Below are positions 1 through 9,211 of a stretch of 64,000 bases of DNA, piece after piece. The notes beneath the pieces were generated by a model, which was not told the origin of the DNA, made no database searches, and saw only the letters and a list, made by a program, of their open reading frames with translations. The translations under genes and the position numbers were made by a program. Source of the stretch: SIG455 sp045589495 (GTDB taxonomy: Bacteria > Bacillota > Clostridia > UMGS1810); the NCBI GenBank assembly GCA_045589495.1, contig JAZNPF010000038.1, forward strand, positions 1-64,000, given 5' to 3'. The number at the start of each line of letters is the position of its first letter. The first letter of the stretch is position 1.

Positions 1-34
1 AAGTCCGAAATACTGACGTATTTCGGACTTTTTT
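1..34 (+). terminator. Rho-independent terminator of an upstream gene
   Basis: A perfect 13-bp stem (bases 1-13 with 18-30) and a 4-base TGAC loop are followed by a run of T. It probably ends a + strand gene lying before the window. Its left edge is the window edge, so the stem may extend further. Confidence 0.85.
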
Positions 35-472
35 GATGACGTATAAATTAAAAATATGGCTTCAAAACCAATACTTCCTTATGGGGGTGTGGCCTTATTG
101 TTTCAGGTTGTTTTTTAGTGACTAAAAATAGAAAAATGTGCAAAAAATCACACAATTTTACAAATGTAAAACTTTCACTTTTGTGCTTGAAATCTAACAA
201 CTCGGGCATACCACAGATTTTGTGTAAGGGTGTGCACAAAACCGCAGTATAGAACGTACAAAAACTCATTCTGTTAATTGTGAGGAGTGCCAAACTTGGT
301 TTTGAGCACTTGAAAAACGGTGATTATTTTAGTAAAGTATTATTGTAAGGGGTTGCTTTTTTAGGGCAAATTCCACATATAAAGCAGAGTCTATACTATG
401 ACGATAAAATCATATTTTTTACATAGATTTTAATATTTTTGCGTTACTAATGATTTGTATAATTGAATTAAG
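35..472. other. Long AT-rich intergenic region without a convincing gene
   Basis: This stretch holds no reading frame I trust. The one minus-strand frame (48-293) has no family-like motif and no clear ribosome site. A TATAAT hexamer lies at 458-463 with no good -35 partner, and could be the -10 box for the secreted protein gene starting at 633. Paired inverted repeats follow immediately (473-560). Confidence 0.5.
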
Positions 473-560
473 CAAAGGGGTACCCCTTTGATATGTTCTT
501 ACCAGAACATATCAAACATATCCTAAACAATTTTTCGGGAAACGGTTCTATAAGTTTCCC
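473..560 (+). promoter_or_regulatory. Three consecutive inverted repeats in the leader of the first secreted-protein gene
   Basis: Repeat 1 is an 18-bp palindrome at 473-490 (CAAAGGGG-TA-CCCCTTTG). Repeat 2 at 490-513 has a 10-bp stem with a TACC loop (GATATGTTCT / AGAACATATC). Repeat 3 at 537-560 has a 7-bp stem (GGGAAAC / GTTTCCC). They lie between a possible -10 box at 458 and the start codon at 633. They could be operator sites or a structured leader RNA. No T-run follows any of them, so they are not ordinary terminators. Confidence 0.5.
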
Positions 561-632
561 AATTCTTATCTAAGCCACTTTTTGTGTAAACAAATTCATT
601 ATATTAAAAATTTTAAAAGGAGGATGACAACT

Positions 633-2537
633 ATGAGATTATTCAAAAAAACTGCAGCACTTGTTATGGTGTTTATGATGCTCGTTACTGCAATGAGTTC
701 ATTTACTTTAGCATCTGCAAACGCAGTAGTAGACAAATTTGAAGTTAAAGAGTTCAGTGTGCTTAACTCTACAGGCGGCAACACTTTGGCTGCCGGCGAT
801 GTAACAGTTAATGTTACTTTGCAGAGAGTAAAGGGCGACAATAACACAGATGATGTTGCTTCTGTTATTGCTGCTGTTTATTCAGGCTCTGCATTGGTGG
901 ATGTAGCAGCCGCTAAAAAGGAATTTTCTTTCTACGGCACTACACATGATTATGATTTAGACCTTGTAATCCCTGCAGAAATTGCTGATCCGGAGTTAAA
1001 AGTATTTCTCTGGAGTGGTGATATGATTACCCCTATTGCTAAATCTTCAGATGAAGCAAAAGTTACAGGCATCACAGTTGGTGGCGAAGCAGTTGCATTT
1101 GATGCTGCAACAAGCGATTATACAGTTAATGCATTAGCATCTGCTCCTAACCAGCCTGAAATTGTAGTTGAGGCAGACGGTATTGTTAAAGCAACTACAA
1201 CATGGAGCAAAAATGTTGCTACAGTAACAACAGATAAAGAAACATATACAATCAATTATAATAAAGAAAATCCTGCTTTAACAGAAATTAAGTACGACTA
1301 CAATAATCACGATGCTAGTTTAGACTATGTAGATATTACAACTACACATCGTGTTGTAAGAAAACCAGATGAGCGCCTTGCTGATACGACTAAATCTATT
1401 ACAGAGGCTCTTGGATCTGACCTCTCTAACGGATTTGCAAATTACGTTACACAGGCATGGTCAAACAGAACTTATTGGTATTTTAACAATGTTCCTGATG
1501 AATTTGTAGGTCTAAACATAATTCCCATGAATTATGATTCATACCCGGCAGGTATGAAGAGTCAGTGGAAGATTACTTCAAATGCAGATACACGTATTTA
1601 CTTTATCGTTTATGCTGGTGAAGTTATTTCCGGTGCTACTTTGGTTGACAGTGTAGACCTTCAAACAGAGTTTTCTTTGGTGGAAATTGCTGATGTTAAT
1701 ATAAGTAAACCTATATCCGAAGGTACTGTGCGCAAACTTTCTACTGCTTGTAAATTATACTATATTGATTTAATTGTTCCGGATGGCCAGACAACTGCTT
1801 CAATAGAACTTAAGACAAGAAACAATACAGATGCGGTGACAGCTGGCGGAACAAGCGGATATTTCCCTGATATTGTAATGTACGAATTTCTTGATGAAGA
1901 TGACGTTATCACTACAGAAACCCCTCTTTCAGTAACCAACAATACTATATCTGTTACTGATGCTGAAGGTGCGGTAAAATATCCCACATATACTATGTCT
2001 GGTAAAGTAAGACTTCCTGTATATGAAGAAGCAGGAACAGATGGATCCGGTAATACAATGTATAAAATTAAGGGGACGAATGGCGATGACGCATACGGAA
2101 ATTATGCAACACGTCTTGATGCTCATGGATATAACTATATTCAATCTATCCCTGATGAAGTTGTAGGTGCAAATGTATTCTTATGGTTTGATACTTTTGC
2201 AAATGCAGACAAAACACAGACACAAACTATGAAATTTACAATCAATCGTGATGCAGTATTGTATTTCAGTACTACACCTGAATTTGCTGCAAAAAGCGGT
2301 GCTGTTTTAATGGATGAAGGTATGGGAGTTCTTGGTGCCGGCAGTTCATACAATGCTATCGTGACCTTGAAGATTGATGAGGCTACAAAGAACGGAAAAG
2401 GTAATGCTTACCACGATGGCGCTTTGTATAAGTTAGAACTCTATGTTCCTGAAGGTCAGGATTCTGCTACTTTCGAAGTTCCTTTAAGTTGGTATGCTAG
2501 CAGTCATCACCCATTCGCATTTATAAAAGCAAACTAA
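633..2537 (+). CDS. Secreted protein with two copies of an unrecognised IPDE/VPDGQ module
   Basis: The product is about 634 residues. An Sec-type signal peptide (MRLFKK, hydrophobic stretch, cleavage near ASA-NA) starts it. ATG 633 is chosen because AAAGGAGG lies at 616-623; an upstream in-frame ATG at 582 lacks such a site and would spoil the signal peptide. After the signal come a beta-rich domain with the motif FLWSGD (residues about 30-150), a cadherin-like beta-sandwich-type stretch (about 150-225), and two related modules. Module 1 carries VPDEFVGLN near 285 and VPDGQTTAS near 382; module 2 carries IPDEVVGAN near 506 and VPEGQDSAT near 606. The same modules occur in the next two genes. 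I do not recognise the module family. Secretion and proximity to lyase genes suggest a glycan-binding or cell-surface role, which is inference. Confidence 0.75.
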   Translation: MRLFKKTAALVMVFMMLVTAMSSFTLASANAVVDKFEVKEFSVLNSTGGNTLAAGDVTVNVTLQRVKGDNNTDDVASVIAAVYSGSALVDVAAAKKEFSFYGTTHDYDLDLVIPAEIADPELKVFLWSGDMITPIAKSSDEAKVTGITVGGEAVAFDAATSDYTVNALASAPNQPEIVVEADGIVKATTTWSKNVATVTTDKETYTINYNKENPALTEIKYDYNNHDASLDYVDITTTHRVVRKPDERLADTTKSITEALGSDLSNGFANYVTQAWSNRTYWYFNNVPDEFVGLNIIPMNYDSYPAGMKSQWKITSNADTRIYFIVYAGEVISGATLVDSVDLQTEFSLVEIADVNISKPISEGTVRKLSTACKLYYIDLIVPDGQTTASIELKTRNNTDAVTAGGTSGYFPDIVMYEFLDEDDVITTETPLSVTNNTISVTDAEGAVKYPTYTMSGKVRLPVYEEAGTDGSGNTMYKIKGTNGDDAYGNYATRLDAHGYNYIQSIPDEVVGANVFLWFDTFANADKTQTQTMKFTINRDAVLYFSTTPEFAAKSGAVLMDEGMGVLGAGSSYNAIVTLKIDEATKNGKGNAYHDGALYKLELYVPEGQDSATFEVPLSWYASSHHPFAFIKAN

Positions 2538-2570
2538 TTACAAACAACAATATATTTATGAGGTAACAAT

Positions 2571-4592
2571 ATGAAGAAAAACAGACTTTTTTCACTTATT
2601 TTACTCGTTACAATGTTTTTTTCATTATATACCCAATCAGAGGTAGCGGCGGAGGATTCCGTCGCTGCTTTTGATGTAGTGACATTTGAATATTGTGACG
2701 GTTCTAACAACCCGATTACAGATTTTAACAATTTTACACCTGGTCAGGTTATCAAAGCAAAAGCAAATATTAAAAATATCGGTAATGCATCCGGTGCAAC
2801 CACTTTAATGCTTATGGCGTATCAAAGTGGTAAATTGATTCAGTTTGATTCTGATAAAATCACTCTTGCGGCAGGTGCTGATGATGATTTTATGGCACAG
2901 ATAACTCTGCCTGCTGATCCTACCGGCTGTACAGTACAGACATATTTTTGGAGTGACCTTATCAGCATGGATGCAGTTTCAAACCCTGCTGAATTCGGCT
3001 CGGATAATGCAGAGGTTCTGTCAATGTCAATTTGTGGCGTAGATGTAGAGTTTGACGATGAAAGAAATGCAGATATTGTTTTACCGTTTAAATTTTCTGG
3101 AACAATCACAGAAGACGATATCGACATTGATTTTAATGACCTCTCTGCTTCATTTACATTTACACATGATTCAGACAATAAGGTTATTACAATAACAACT
3201 AAATCTTCTTCAGGTAACACAAGCGAAACGTTTATAGTAAATTATACTGTTGCTTTGCCGAGAACAGATGTTACATATTATTATGCGGGTTCACCTACTG
3301 AAAGCACGGTTGCGTATGATTTAACAAAGCGTGAGGTTGTAAAAAAACCTGTTGATGCACTGACATCTAATGCTGATAAAACCGTATGGGAAGCACTCGG
3401 TATGGAAGAAACATCCATTTCAGATTCCACTGTGCTTACAGATTATGCAACATCTGCATGGGCAGACCGTCCGGGCTCAATTTTCTGGAATATTCCAGAT
3501 GAACTTCTTGGTTGGAATTATGCTCTTTGTAGAGCCTTTACTGACAGTAACCCTAATGGTGTAAGTGGCGATAGTTCTAACAATATGGCATCTGCCAACT
3601 GGACAACAATGGATATTACTATAGAGCAGAATACTACTATTTTATATTCAGCGCGTGTAAACTCCAGAAGCGGAGTTACATGTACATCAGATCCAAATGT
3701 CAGTGTAAGTTCTCTTCCTATAGAACTTTCGTCTGATTTAACATATTTGGATTTAAATTATAGTTCGGCTAAAACCACAACAATTGCCTCTGCCAATAAA
3801 AGAACATTTGGCGATACACTTTATCTGGCGTTTTTAACTGTTCCTGATGGTCAGGAATCTGCAACATATCGTGTTAATACCACTTGTCAATTATGGTATC
3901 CTACGATGCTTCTTTATAAAAAGACAGAATCCTCAGATCGCAATTTTATACCTTTTGCAGTGACTGGCTCCACCATTACCGATGGTACAAATACTGCTTC
4001 ATATCCTATTTGGGGACACAAAATTATGCTTCCGCAGTTTGTACAGGATACAAACGAGGGTAGTACAACAAAAGACAGATACTTTATTGGTAATGAAAAT
4101 ACCCTTACTTATGATTCGTCAACAAACACAACAACAACTATAGAAGGCGTATGGGGAGTACATGCTACACGTCTTAATGCGTATGTATATGACTATTTTG
4201 TAAGTGTTCCTGATGATGATATGCTTGGTGCAGATATCTTCTCATGGGGTACTACTCAAAGTGGTATTACTTCAACAGACGCACTTGCTGCTACATTTAC
4301 CATTAACCGTGATGCAACAATCTGGTTTGACGCACCTGATGATTTTATAACATCAAGTGGTGCACAAGCGCTTGATGGCGGTTTCTTTACAGCTAATGCC
4401 GGAAATTTTGGCGCTGCCGTGAAAACATATAGCGTTGAAGATCCGAATGCTCTTACAGGTACTGCTCATCACAGTGGCAGACTCTATAAACTTGTACTGG
4501 AAGTTCCTGAAGGTCAGGAAACGAAAACATTCACAATCCCGTTGCGCTTTGATAATGGCACAAGACCGTTCTTGTTCATCAAAAAGAAATAA
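2571..4592 (+). CDS. Secreted paralogue with two IPDE/VPDGQ modules
   Basis: This 673-residue protein has a signal peptide (MKKNRLFSLILLVTMFF, cleavage near AAA/AEDS) and a GAGGT ribosome site 6 bases before the ATG. Its layout matches the preceding gene: an N-terminal beta domain with the TYFWSD motif, a linker beta domain, then two modules. Module 1 has NIPDELLGWN near residue 306 and VPDGQESAT near 424. Module 2 has VPDDDMLGAD near 546 and VPEGQETKT near 645, with a shared ATRLNA / FTINRDA core. No catalytic motif is visible. The 33-base gap to the preceding gene indicates co-transcription. It is probably a paralogue formed by tandem duplication; the function is unknown and a carbohydrate-related surface role is inferred from its neighbours. 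Confidence 0.75.
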   Translation: MKKNRLFSLILLVTMFFSLYTQSEVAAEDSVAAFDVVTFEYCDGSNNPITDFNNFTPGQVIKAKANIKNIGNASGATTLMLMAYQSGKLIQFDSDKITLAAGADDDFMAQITLPADPTGCTVQTYFWSDLISMDAVSNPAEFGSDNAEVLSMSICGVDVEFDDERNADIVLPFKFSGTITEDDIDIDFNDLSASFTFTHDSDNKVITITTKSSSGNTSETFIVNYTVALPRTDVTYYYAGSPTESTVAYDLTKREVVKKPVDALTSNADKTVWEALGMEETSISDSTVLTDYATSAWADRPGSIFWNIPDELLGWNYALCRAFTDSNPNGVSGDSSNNMASANWTTMDITIEQNTTILYSARVNSRSGVTCTSDPNVSVSSLPIELSSDLTYLDLNYSSAKTTTIASANKRTFGDTLYLAFLTVPDGQESATYRVNTTCQLWYPTMLLYKKTESSDRNFIPFAVTGSTITDGTNTASYPIWGHKIMLPQFVQDTNEGSTTKDRYFIGNENTLTYDSSTNTTTTIEGVWGVHATRLNAYVYDYFVSVPDDDMLGADIFSWGTTQSGITSTDALAATFTINRDATIWFDAPDDFITSSGAQALDGGFFTANAGNFGAAVKTYSVEDPNALTGTAHHSGRLYKLVLEVPEGQETKTFTIPLRFDNGTRPFLFIKKK

Positions 4593-4607
4593 TTTAAGCA
4601 AACCTTT

Positions 4608-4633
4608 CCCGAAGACGCATTTGTGTCTTCGGG
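4608..4633 (+). terminator. Hairpin after the second secreted-protein gene
   Basis: A 9-bp stem (CCCGAAGAC / GTCTTCGGG) closes an 8-base loop 15 bases after the stop codon. No T-run follows, so it is a poor intrinsic terminator. It may only stabilise the 3' end or act together with the adjacent long hairpin at 4635-4679. Confidence 0.45.
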
Positions 4634-4634
4634 G

Positions 4635-4679
4635 GGTTAAGCATATATGTAAATATTTAATTTACATATATGCTTAACC
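4635..4679. repeat. Perfect 20-bp inverted repeat with a 5-base loop
   Basis: GGTTAAGCATATATGTAAAT (4635-4654) is exactly reverse-complementary to 4660-4679, with ATTTA between. It lies directly before the ribosome site of the lyase gene at 4709 and has no T-run. Possible readings are an RNA processing or stability element between two co-transcribed genes, a binding site, or a small mobile palindrome remnant. Confidence 0.7.
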
Positions 4680-4708
4680 TGAAATACCACCTGAAAGAGG
4701 GATAATAT

Positions 4709-7700
4709 ATGAAAAGATTTTTAATATCGTTCATATCATCAATATTTTTTATGCTTTTGCTTACTGGTATTGCAAGTGCTGATTCCATAATGTTTGAAGC
4801 AGAGGATTTTGAAATCACTAAAAATTTCAGAATAGAATCTTCTGATAAGGCATCGGGCGGAAAGTATATATCTGCAACAGGTGCTTACACTACGCACTAT
4901 ACCAGCGAGTCTCAATTTGACGGAGTAGATGCAGAGATACCTTTAAGCGTTGATGCTACATCTTTACACAACATCTATATTCGCATCGCCGACCCATCTG
5001 CCTTCGAAACTAATGCTGTTTGGTTTTCAATCGGTGACAGTACAGAAAGACAACTCCACAACGTGTATTTTGGATCATACGATCCATCTTTCCGTTGGCA
5101 TAAAATTTGTGGTACAAATTTAGAAGCAGGCAAGGATTATACCATCCGTCTTTACAGTCACAAACCACGTGCACAGATTGATAAAATTTTAATCACAAGC
5201 AATCTTGCGTATATTCCTCAAGGAATAGTTGAAACTCTGCCAAGCCCTACATATAACATAAATGAACTGCCTATTGATCCGTATGAGGTTAAGCCTGTCG
5301 AAGGTCATCCAAGACTCCTTGTGCGTGAATCTGATATCCCTAAGATAAAGGATAACCTGAACCATCCGCAGAACGCTGCTGCATATTCACGCTTATTGGA
5401 GTTGGCGCAAAGAACAAATAAAGGTAACCAATCAACATACAGTTTTGAACTGTTGGAAATTATGCAGTCTAAAGCGTTTATGTATCTTATAGACAAGCAG
5501 GCAAATAAAGAATATGGTCAGCAGGCTGTTGATATTATATTTAATTATATGGATAGAGTGTACATCGGCGGAAACACTGCAAATGATACTACTATGCGTT
5601 ATGCGGGATACTTTATATTTGCAACCTCCTGCGTGTATGACTGGTGCTATGACCTTTTCACTCCCGAACAGAGGGAGGCATATATTGCAAAATGTGAAGA
5701 CTTTGCTACAAAATTTTTTGAAAATGGTTATCCGATTGTTGAACTTCCCGGCACTACCGGAAATGGCGGCCATCGTGACGAAAATCCCATTTTTAAAGAT
5801 TTACTTGCATTTGGTATAGCCGTTTATGATGAAAAGCCGTTTGTTTACGACTGCCTTTCCGGTGTGCTCATGGAAAACTACATTCCATGGAGAAACGATC
5901 TTTATCAATCAGGATGGAACCATCAGGGCGTATACACGTATGGAATTTTTCGCACATACTGGGAAGTTATATCCGCGTATATTTTGAAATACGGAATAGG
6001 CGATCCTGTTTTTGATGAAGCACAGAAAAATATGGCATACAAATACATATATTTCCGCAGACCTGACGGCGGTTTCATTATGGATGCCGACGAAACCATC
6101 AAAAAATTTGACAATACTTTCCATAGGGTAGACCATTCTCTGTTTTTCCTTATTGGGAATTTATATAAAGACTCCACAGTTAAGTGGAGATATTATCATG
6201 ATAAAGCACAAACTCAATACACCGATTCAGGTTATACCGGTGTAAATGCACCTTTGTATCTGCTTTTAAACGATACAAGTGTTGGAATTCAAAACAATCT
6301 TGAACTTCCATATACCCAGTATTACGGCTCACCAATAGGTGCTATGGTTGCCCGTACCGGATGGGATGAGGGTGCTGATTCATCCACTGCAATCGCAGTT
6401 ATGAAACCTTTTGAAAACTACTATGCCGGACACATGCACCGCGAGGTGGGTTCATTTGAGTTCTATTATAAGGGTATGCTTGCACTTGATTCAGGTGCTT
6501 ACGAAGCACCGTCTTATACTGATGAAAACGGCACTTATGTTGCCGGCTCCTCATGGGGTTCAGGGCATTATATGAACTATCTGTCCGCACCAATTGCGCA
6601 CAATATACTTGCAGTTTACGATTCATCAAATCCGTCAGAAATATACCTTGGCGGTCAACGTATGGAAGATGGTGCAAAATCTTCTCTTACAACGTATCAG
6701 GCATTTAAAGAAGGCTCTCACAAAACCGGTGATATTATAGCATACGACTATGGTCCTGATAAGCACACTCCCGAGTACAGTTATATCGAGGGCGACCTTA
6801 CTGCCGGATACAAAAAAGACAGAGTTTCGGACTATTCGCGCTCGTATATGTTTTTAAACCTTTTTGATGAAGAAATTCCGGCTGCACTGATAGTGTTTGA
6901 CCGTATGGAATCAACAAACGCAAACTATACCAAGTCATGGTTGCTTCATTCTCAGGAAGAACCTGACATCAACGGTAACAACATAACCATCCGCCGCAGC
7001 GAATGGCACAACAGCGGAAGACTTATCAATACAGTTCTTATGCCGAAAAACGCATCCGTCAATAAAGTCGGAGGCGAGGGCGAAGAGTACTGGACGGGTA
7101 AATCCAATGTAAAAATTTATCGTCAGCCAAAAGGTGACGAAAGCGGAACATGGCGTGTGGAAATCAATCCTACAGAAAAAGCACAAAAAGATTATTTCCT
7201 TAACGTTATGCAGGTAAGTGACGATGATAACACGATTACACCGCTTAATGTAACTTCAAATGAGCAGGGGAGTTTTATCGGTGTATTCATTGCAGACCGT
7301 GCCGTGTTCATGAAAAAAGACAAAGGTACAATGTCTTCAAACTTTACTGTTACCGCAAGCGGTTCCGGTGATATATCCTATATAATCACAAACCTTGCAG
7401 AAGGAAAATGGACCGTTAATAATACGTCGGGTAATACTATTGCATCATCTGAAATTGATGCAGAACACGGTGTACTTCGTTTCCGTGCTCCCGCAGGCAC
7501 TTATAATGTATCATACACCTCACAGTCTGGCATTATGCCGAAAGTTTTCAGCGTAAAAGACGATGCTAAAACGTTGTCATATACACCTGTTAGTGTGTAT
7601 TTCAACAACAATTACAACGGAAAAGCACTTTTAAGCGGTTCTGAAATTATGATTGCCCTTAAAGACTTGGCAAAGCACACGAATTCATCTTATACAATTG

Positions 7701-9175
7701 ATGGAAATTCATTTACCGCAAATGGTAGTAATGGTGAAATAGTAGGTACTGTGGATTCTGCAACTGCAACCGTTAACGGAGAGAATGTAACACTTACCGT
7801 TGCACCGCAGTTTACAGACGGAATACTTTACGTTCCTCTTTCATCAATGCATGATGTATGCAACTTCAAATGGAGTTATGATGAACTTACTTATATATTA
7901 TATTTAGAATATCTCCCCTCATACAAACTCAATATGGAAGAGTTTTCTCTTGAAAATCCAAAATGGGTTGATGCTGACGGGAACGAAACTTATGATTTCA
8001 GCACTGGCAAAGACGTTGTTTTTAAAACAAAATCTACAAGATTGACACAGGGCACAGATGAAAGAAATCCTGCAACTTTATATGCAGTATTTTATAATGG
8101 CAGCCAGATTGTATCAATATTCCAAACAACAGAAAAAGGATTAACAAACGATTGTGAGGGATATTTTAAACTTGATATTACCGTGCCCCCTGGAACTGAT
8201 GGTTCAGAGCCAAGACTGTTTATATGGGACAGTAAAACTTTAAAGCCGCTTTCAAAAGACAGTAGGAATGCTTCTATTGATGCAATATTTTTAAACGGCG
8301 TTAAAATAAATGGGTTTAATCCGACTATAACACAATATAACGTGAAATTGCCTTATTTTGAGAGTGAATTTCCTGAAATCGTGTGCACGGGTGATTCTTT
8401 TGGAACGGTGATAAGTGGTCTGGTTATTACCAAATCTGATATAGATGAAACCATTCGTTTTACGGTTAATACTCAGCCGGTGCCAACTACTTACACAGTT
8501 ATCTATACAAGAGATATTCCACATATTACGAATGTATCATATAACAGCAGTTCATCATATATTGAGGACGAAACATCAACGCAAACAACATTGAAATTCG
8601 GTGTAATCAAGCCGAATCTTGATGAATCGGTGTTTTATGATGAATCTACCGGTGAATATTCAAAAACGATCAATGATGTATATGGCGTAGAGGTATACAC
8701 CGGTCTTGAGAATTATGTAAATCCGGTTGTTTCCAACAGATACCCTTATTGGTTCTATATGGATATTCCCGAAAAGTTTGTAGGAATGAATTATATTATG
8801 GTTCCCTATAACGACGATACGGTGCATGCAAGTAATGATACGTTGACATTCACTACTAAATCTGATGTGCGTTTTTATGTGTCTTCCGATGAAAACTGGA
8901 AAGATGATAATGCAGTATACGCAGGCACATACACATTCAACATGATTAAAGGTGCTGATGCCACCAATATAATTCAAGGAACAAAATCATCTACAGATAC
9001 GCCGTATACTGAATTGAAAAACACATCATCAACGGGTGATAATACAGTTGATGAACGTATGTATTGCTATGAAATCAAAGTGCCTGACGGTCAGGAATCC
9101 GTCACATGCAGTTTAAAAGTTAAAACAGCGGGTACTTGGGATTTTCCACGCATTTTTTATGAGTATATCAATTGA
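4709..9175 (+). CDS. Giant secreted heparinase II/III-like polysaccharide lyase fused to the IPDE/VPDGQ module
   Basis: This 1488-residue protein begins with a signal peptide (cleavage near ASA-DS) and a carbohydrate-binding-like domain opening FEAEDF (about 25-170). An alpha/alpha-toroid of the heparinase II/III and DUF4962 type starts at HPRLLVRESDIP (about 200). A beta-sandwich follows (about 540-940), then a copper-amine-oxidase-N/stalk-like domain (about 944-1067). The C-terminal 400 residues match the two preceding secreted proteins, with IPEKFVGMN near 1355 and VPDGQESVT near 1460. Candidate catalytic residues by analogy with heparinase II and dermatan sulfate epimerase are His355 (GGHRDENP), Tyr409/Tyr411 (GVYTYG) and His575/His577 (GHMHREVG). 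The expected activity is beta-elimination or C5-epimerisation of a uronate-containing glycan outside the cell; the substrate is unknown. The ribosome site is AGAGGG before ATG 4709. Confidence 0.8.
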   Translation: MKRFLISFISSIFFMLLLTGIASADSIMFEAEDFEITKNFRIESSDKASGGKYISATGAYTTHYTSESQFDGVDAEIPLSVDATSLHNIYIRIADPSAFETNAVWFSIGDSTERQLHNVYFGSYDPSFRWHKICGTNLEAGKDYTIRLYSHKPRAQIDKILITSNLAYIPQGIVETLPSPTYNINELPIDPYEVKPVEGHPRLLVRESDIPKIKDNLNHPQNAAAYSRLLELAQRTNKGNQSTYSFELLEIMQSKAFMYLIDKQANKEYGQQAVDIIFNYMDRVYIGGNTANDTTMRYAGYFIFATSCVYDWCYDLFTPEQREAYIAKCEDFATKFFENGYPIVELPGTTGNGGHRDENPIFKDLLAFGIAVYDEKPFVYDCLSGVLMENYIPWRNDLYQSGWNHQGVYTYGIFRTYWEVISAYILKYGIGDPVFDEAQKNMAYKYIYFRRPDGGFIMDADETIKKFDNTFHRVDHSLFFLIGNLYKDSTVKWRYYHDKAQTQYTDSGYTGVNAPLYLLLNDTSVGIQNNLELPYTQYYGSPIGAMVARTGWDEGADSSTAIAVMKPFENYYAGHMHREVGSFEFYYKGMLALDSGAYEAPSYTDENGTYVAGSSWGSGHYMNYLSAPIAHNILAVYDSSNPSEIYLGGQRMEDGAKSSLTTYQAFKEGSHKTGDIIAYDYGPDKHTPEYSYIEGDLTAGYKKDRVSDYSRSYMFLNLFDEEIPAALIVFDRMESTNANYTKSWLLHSQEEPDINGNNITIRRSEWHNSGRLINTVLMPKNASVNKVGGEGEEYWTGKSNVKIYRQPKGDESGTWRVEINPTEKAQKDYFLNVMQVSDDDNTITPLNVTSNEQGSFIGVFIADRAVFMKKDKGTMSSNFTVTASGSGDISYIITNLAEGKWTVNNTSGNTIASSEIDAEHGVLRFRAPAGTYNVSYTSQSGIMPKVFSVKDDAKTLSYTPVSVYFNNNYNGKALLSGSEIMIALKDLAKHTNSSYTIDGNSFTANGSNGEIVGTVDSATATVNGENVTLTVAPQFTDGILYVPLSSMHDVCNFKWSYDELTYILYLEYLPSYKLNMEEFSLENPKWVDADGNETYDFSTGKDVVFKTKSTRLTQGTDERNPATLYAVFYNGSQIVSIFQTTEKGLTNDCEGYFKLDITVPPGTDGSEPRLFIWDSKTLKPLSKDSRNASIDAIFLNGVKINGFNPTITQYNVKLPYFESEFPEIVCTGDSFGTVISGLVITKSDIDETIRFTVNTQPVPTTYTVIYTRDIPHITNVSYNSSSSYIEDETSTQTTLKFGVIKPNLDESVFYDESTGEYSKTINDVYGVEVYTGLENYVNPVVSNRYPYWFYMDIPEKFVGMNYIMVPYNDDTVHASNDTLTFTTKSDVRFYVSSDENWKDDNAVYAGTYTFNMIKGADATNIIQGTKSSTDTPYTELKNTSSTGDNTVDERMYCYEIKVPDGQESVTCSLKVKTAGTWDFPRIFYEYIN

Positions 9176-9211
9176 TTATAAATTTACAGAATATAGAAAA
9201 GGAGAAATTGT

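Noticed and set aside
48..293. Minus-strand 81-codon frame in the first intergenic region
   Set aside because: No ribosome site of the kind seen on real genes here, Phe/His-rich composition typical of chance frames in AT-rich DNA, no recognisable motif.
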